Assembly: GCA_041674465.1 (NCBI GenBank)
Contig: JBAYVV010000209.1
Coordinates: 1-6,393, forward strand
Source: JACRAR01 sp041674465
GTDB taxonomy: Bacteria > Pseudomonadota > Gammaproteobacteria > Burkholderiales > Rhodocyclaceae
DNA: 6,393 bases
Reading direction: 5' to 3'
Within the stretch, counting starts at the first letter, position 1. Every line of letters begins with the position of its first letter. The translations under genes were made by a program, and so were the position numbers. This document shows positions 4,215-6,393 of this stretch, one piece after another. The notes under the pieces were generated by a model that was not told the origin of the DNA, did not search any database, and saw only the letters and a list, made by a program, of their open reading frames with translations.

Positions 4215-4420
4215 ACGTCAGACCCCGGTTGCTTCAGGAGCCGAGCGCCGATCAGGACGGCCCAGCCAATCGTATTCAGGGCCAGAAACCAGACGGGCGG
4301 AATGACGTAGACAAAGGCAGCAAGGCCCAGCATTGCCCCGTTCAACGCACCGAAGAACAGGCCAACACGGATGCTCCAAAGGCGCTTGAACTGTGCGGCA
4401 GGATCGTCAATCAGGCGCAT
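4211..4420 (-). CDS. Holin-like two-helix membrane protein (69 aa)
   Basis: A polar N terminus (MRLIDDPAAQFKRLWSIR) is followed by two membrane segments (residues ~19-38 and ~43-61) and a basic tail (RLLKQPG). Proteins with the DDP...FKRLWS...PPVW...ARLLKQPG pattern are, from memory, regularly found just upstream of endolysins in proteobacterial prophages. With a SAR endolysin next, a pinholin-like role is reasonable: it would depolarise the membrane and so release the enzyme. The ATG is 3 bases behind the stop of the 36-aa ORF, and its stop overlaps the endolysin ATG, so translation is likely coupled. The holin function is inferred from topology and place. Confidence 0.75.
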   Translation of the reverse strand: MRLIDDPAAQFKRLWSIRVGLFFGALNGAMLGLAAFVYVIPPVWFLALNTIGWAVLIGARLLKQPGSDV

Positions 4421-4423
4421 GGA

Positions 4424-4534
4424 TCAGAACACCAGACCGAGCACGGCAACCACGGCCAAAACGATTAGAAATCCCTTGGGGTAGTCCCGGACGGTCTGGA
4501 CGATGATGTCAGCGGCTTTCTTGAGATAGGTCAT
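4424..4534 (-). CDS. 36-aa single-pass membrane peptide, first gene of lysis operon
   Basis: The short frame encodes an amphipathic, basic N terminus (MTYLKKAADIIVQTVRDYPK) and a C-terminal hydrophobic segment (GFLIVLAVVAVLGLVF). The start is well supported by GGAGA 8 bases upstream, the best ribosome site of the operon. Small single-helix proteins beside holins can act as holin partners or antiholins; that is inference from topology. It begins 17 bases behind a strong terminator. Confidence 0.6.
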   Translation of the reverse strand: MTYLKKAADIIVQTVRDYPKGFLIVLAVVAVLGLVF

Positions 4535-4550
4535 TTGGGATTCTCCAATA

Positions 4551-4578
4551 GAAAAAGCCCGCCTTTTCGGGGCGGGCT
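4551..4578 (-). terminator. Intrinsic terminator between tail and lysis genes
   Basis: Read on the - strand: an 8-bp perfect stem AGCCCGCC/GGCGGGCT (4578-4571/4563-4556), a 7-base loop and then TTTTT (4555-4551). This is a strong intrinsic terminator for transcripts coming from the tail gene. It ends only 17 bases before the start of the first lysis ORF. The + strand has no T-run after the stem. Confidence 0.88.
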
Positions 4579-4616
4579 GGGTGTGGTAGGGTTGCGGGCT
4601 TTGATGGAGTCCGCGA

Positions 4617-4763
4617 ATGAAGATGCTAAACGAGCCTTCCGCGCTGCGCTTTATCGTCTATCGTCTTGAACTGCATCGCGCGTATGGCAATAAATTGAGT
4701 TGGTATCAGGCGATGATACTTCGCCTGTTCACGACGGGGAAGTTTCCGACTCCTAATAAATAG
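4617..4763 (+). CDS. Small basic protein of unknown function (48 aa), + strand
   Basis: The frame begins with ATG at 4617, with GGAG 7 bases upstream, and gives a 48-aa basic protein with aromatic and hydrophobic residues in a regular, helical pattern (e.g. LRFIVYRLELHRAYG and LSWYQAMILRLF). It does not look like a chance translation. There is no membrane segment or known motif. It lies opposite to all neighbours, in the gap between the tail gene and the lysis operon, so its RNA would be antisense to any tail-lysis read-through. The - strand of this gap has only trivially short frames. Real gene is likely but unproven. Confidence 0.5.
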   Translation: MKMLNEPSALRFIVYRLELHRAYGNKLSWYQAMILRLFTTGKFPTPNK

Positions 4764-4766
4764 GAG
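4750..4766. repeat. Perfect hairpin between tail-gene stop and 48-aa ORF stop
   Basis: CTCCTA (4750-4755) and TAGGAG (4761-4766) form a 6-bp inverted repeat with loop ATAAA. It includes the TAG of the 48-aa ORF and lies about 11 bases beyond the stop of the tail gene. There is no T-run on either strand; it may protect or slow transcript ends. Confidence 0.35.
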
Positions 4767-4776
4767 CGCGACCTCT

Positions 4777-6393
4777 CTAGAGCCGTCCGTCGAATATCAG
4801 GCGAGCGTTCGAATTCTGTGCGCGCAGCAAGCCACCATTGCCAGCCGTCGCCCCCGTCACGTTGGCGTCAAATCCAGCGGAAACTTTTGTAATAGATGCC
4901 GTGCTTAGGGAGCTTGGGGTAAACCCGCCTCCGCCGATCAAACACTGGAAGTCACCGGCTGCGGATACTGTAATGGTTGGGTTTTTTACCATTTGAACCG
5001 GGTATTCAATAAAGCACGCAAAAACTGTTGTAGAAAATGCGAAGCCGTTTGCCATTCTCTGACCGGCATTCAGCCCGCCGATGGAATAATAGTATCGCAA
5101 GCAGCGCATAAATTCTTCTTGATAGCCGAGCGCCTCATGCGTGCTGGTTGCCGACGACCGCTTCAAGTCCACTTTGCCGACATCCAGCGTAACATTCTGC
5201 GCCTGCGTCGAGTCCGTCCAGAAGAACACCGCGAGATTATTTTGCGAACTGCTGATCGTTCCGCTAAGTGAAATGGAGGCCAGTGTGTTCGCGGTCAGCG
5301 CGGTTGAGCCGGTCGCGACAATCGTTGTGGACGTTGAAGTGAAGAATTGCCCAGCCGTGAACGTGGTGTTCGTCCAGCTGTTAACAATGTCCTTCGTGAT
5401 CGTGTCGGCGGTTCCGGTCCATTCAACAATGGCATAGCGAAGCGTCGTTGACGCCGACATGCGGACGCGCGCCGTCAGGAACACGGACTGTCCGCGAAGG
5501 TCGATACAGTTCGCCGTTTCGAGCCATTGGATGATTCCGAACCGCTGCGCCGACGCATTCGCTTGCGTAATGCGCATCATGTACGGTGTGCCGTCTTCGA
5601 CGTTCGTTAGCGCCGAAGGCGTGACCGCGTTCGATTGCGTCAGTGCGAGCCATTGATCGAAGCCGGTATAGGCGCCATCAGCCGTCGAAGCGAGGCCAGC
5701 CTGAGCAATCATCCCGGATGGGTTGATGATCCGGTTGCGTGAGGCTGTACCGCCGCCCCCAGCAGTAACCGCCGCGTCCACATAAGCCGTAGTCGCAACC
5801 TTGGTGCTGTTATCGAGGGCTGCTTGCGTCGAAGCTGTAACAGTTCCACTGAATGCGAATGTCCCGCCATTAAACGTGAGCGTCCCCGTTCCGGCAGTTG
5901 TGCCGCCAGAGGCAATCAGGCGGACATCGTAGTCGTTCGAGTTGCCGGACGAATTGAAGTCGATATATGGCGTGTTGGCCGAAGCCTTCGCGCCCATTTC
6001 AATGTTGGGGGTCGCCCCGGACAAAACCAATGTCGTGGGACCGGCACCAGATAGATTCAGGCTTGTGCCAGTGGCCGCTCCGAGCGTCGGGGTTACAAAT
6101 ACCGGAGACGTAAACGTGCCGCCAAGGACGGCCTTGCCGGTAAACGTCATTGACGTTGGGAGGGAAAGTGTCGGGTTGCCAGATACACCATCTCCATTGG
6201 CGACAGTCACCTCATTCGCCGTGCCGGTAATTGTCCGCGCCGCGCCAGTCCCCGCCCCTGTCCGCGCCCATAGTCCATTCGTTGAGTTGGCGGCGAGTGC
6301 AGCAACGTCAGCATCATAAGCCTGCACGTCCGTACCGATGACGACGCCAATCGCCGTCCTCGTCGCGGCGGCATCTGCAAGCGCCAGAAATGC
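4777..6393 (-). CDS. Phage tail-fibre / receptor-binding protein, C-terminal 538 residues
   Basis: The frame is open through the right edge, so the N terminus is missing; the GTG at 6327 is not the start. The visible part begins with a repeat-type stalk sequence (AFLALADAAATRTAIGVVIG, then DVQAYDADVAALAA). It continues with Gly/Thr/Ser-rich strands (NEVTVANGDGVSGNPTLSLP; PYIDFNSSGNSNDYDVRLIA) and the tail-fibre hallmark NSTKVATTAYVDAAV (~residues 195-209), then a poly-Gly linker. From RNRIINPSG (~219) on, a different domain starts, with jelly-roll-like strand content, conserved Trp/Tyr residues and an RCLRYYY segment. These suit a carbohydrate-binding tip for host surface recognition. It is the last tail gene, followed by a terminator and the lysis operon. 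Family call from composition and motifs; receptor unknown. Confidence 0.88.
   Translation of the reverse strand, partial: AFLALADAAATRTAIGVVIGTDVQAYDADVAALAANSTNGLWARTGAGTGAARTITGTANEVTVANGDGVSGNPTLSLPTSMTFTGKAVLGGTFTSPVFVTPTLGAATGTSLNLSGAGPTTLVLSGATPNIEMGAKASANTPYIDFNSSGNSNDYDVRLIASGGTTAGTGTLTFNGGTFAFSGTVTASTQAALDNSTKVATTAYVDAAVTAGGGGTASRNRIINPSGMIAQAGLASTADGAYTGFDQWLALTQSNAVTPSALTNVEDGTPYMMRITQANASAQRFGIIQWLETANCIDLRGQSVFLTARVRMSASTTLRYAIVEWTGTADTITKDIVNSWTNTTFTAGQFFTSTSTTIVATGSTALTANTLASISLSGTISSSQNNLAVFFWTDSTQAQNVTLDVGKVDLKRSSATSTHEALGYQEEFMRCLRYYYSIGGLNAGQRMANGFAFSTTVFACFIEYPVQMVKNPTITVSAAGDFQCLIGGGGFTPSSLSTASITKVSAGFDANVTGATAGNGGLLRAQNSNARLIFDGRL

Noticed and set aside
3642..4310. 222-aa open frame on the + strand
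   Set aside because: Antisense to the GH24 endolysin and its neighbours, whose motifs are unmistakable; composition is His/Arg-rich as expected for a shadow frame.
5942..6319. 125-aa open frame on the + strand
   Set aside because: Antisense to the Gly/Thr-rich tail-fibre stalk; the Val/Pro/Ala-rich composition is the mirror of that bias.
6325..6327. GTG as start of the tail protein
   Set aside because: The frame stays open to the window edge and the upstream codons encode the usual tail-fibre sequence, so the gene starts outside the window.

Overview
The window reads as part of a temperate tailed phage or prophage from an alphaproteobacterium. The Hyphomicrobiales (rhizobia/Brucella-like) are the best guess. 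The reasons are about 60% G+C in most genes, small early proteins with rhizobial-phage character, a SAR-type GH24 endolysin followed by overlapping spanin genes, and a glycine/threonine/serine-rich tail-fibre protein. The host assignment is inference; no host gene or tRNA is visible.

Left part, + strand (1-1848): the C-terminal part of a tyrosine integrase comes first. It is followed by about 260 bases without a gene but full of short inverted repeats. Then come five small unrecognised phage ORFs (65, 57, 65, 75 and 93 aa) with good ribosome binding sites. Two of them (637-834 and 1300-1527) are enclosed by diverged copies of the same inverted repeat and are preceded by the same leader and Shine-Dalgarno block. 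This is the most unusual structure in the window.

Middle part, - strand (4534 down to 1845): one tightly packed, mostly overlapping operon. In transcription order it encodes a 36-aa membrane peptide, a 69-aa two-helix holin-like protein, a 158-aa GH24 lysozyme with an N-terminal SAR segment, a two-helix inner-membrane spanin candidate and a lipoprotein outer-membrane spanin candidate that starts inside it. It continues with an XhlA-like coiled-coil/TM protein, two small membrane ORFs (51 and 44 aa), a DEDDy 3'-5' exonuclease with a C-terminal zinc ribbon, and a 68-aa CCxC protein. Junctions are TAATG, ATGA or GTGA overlaps. The operon converges on the small-gene block, with the two stop codons overlapping.

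Right part, - strand (6393 down to 4777): the C-terminal 538 residues of a tail-fibre/receptor-binding protein, open beyond the window edge. Between it and the lysis operon lie a strong - strand terminator only 17 bases upstream of the first lysis ORF, and a 48-aa + strand ORF with a good ribosome binding site.

Taken together: the tail gene ends late morphogenesis, the - strand operon lyses the host through membrane, peptidoglycan and outer membrane, and the + strand side carries integration and accessory early functions.
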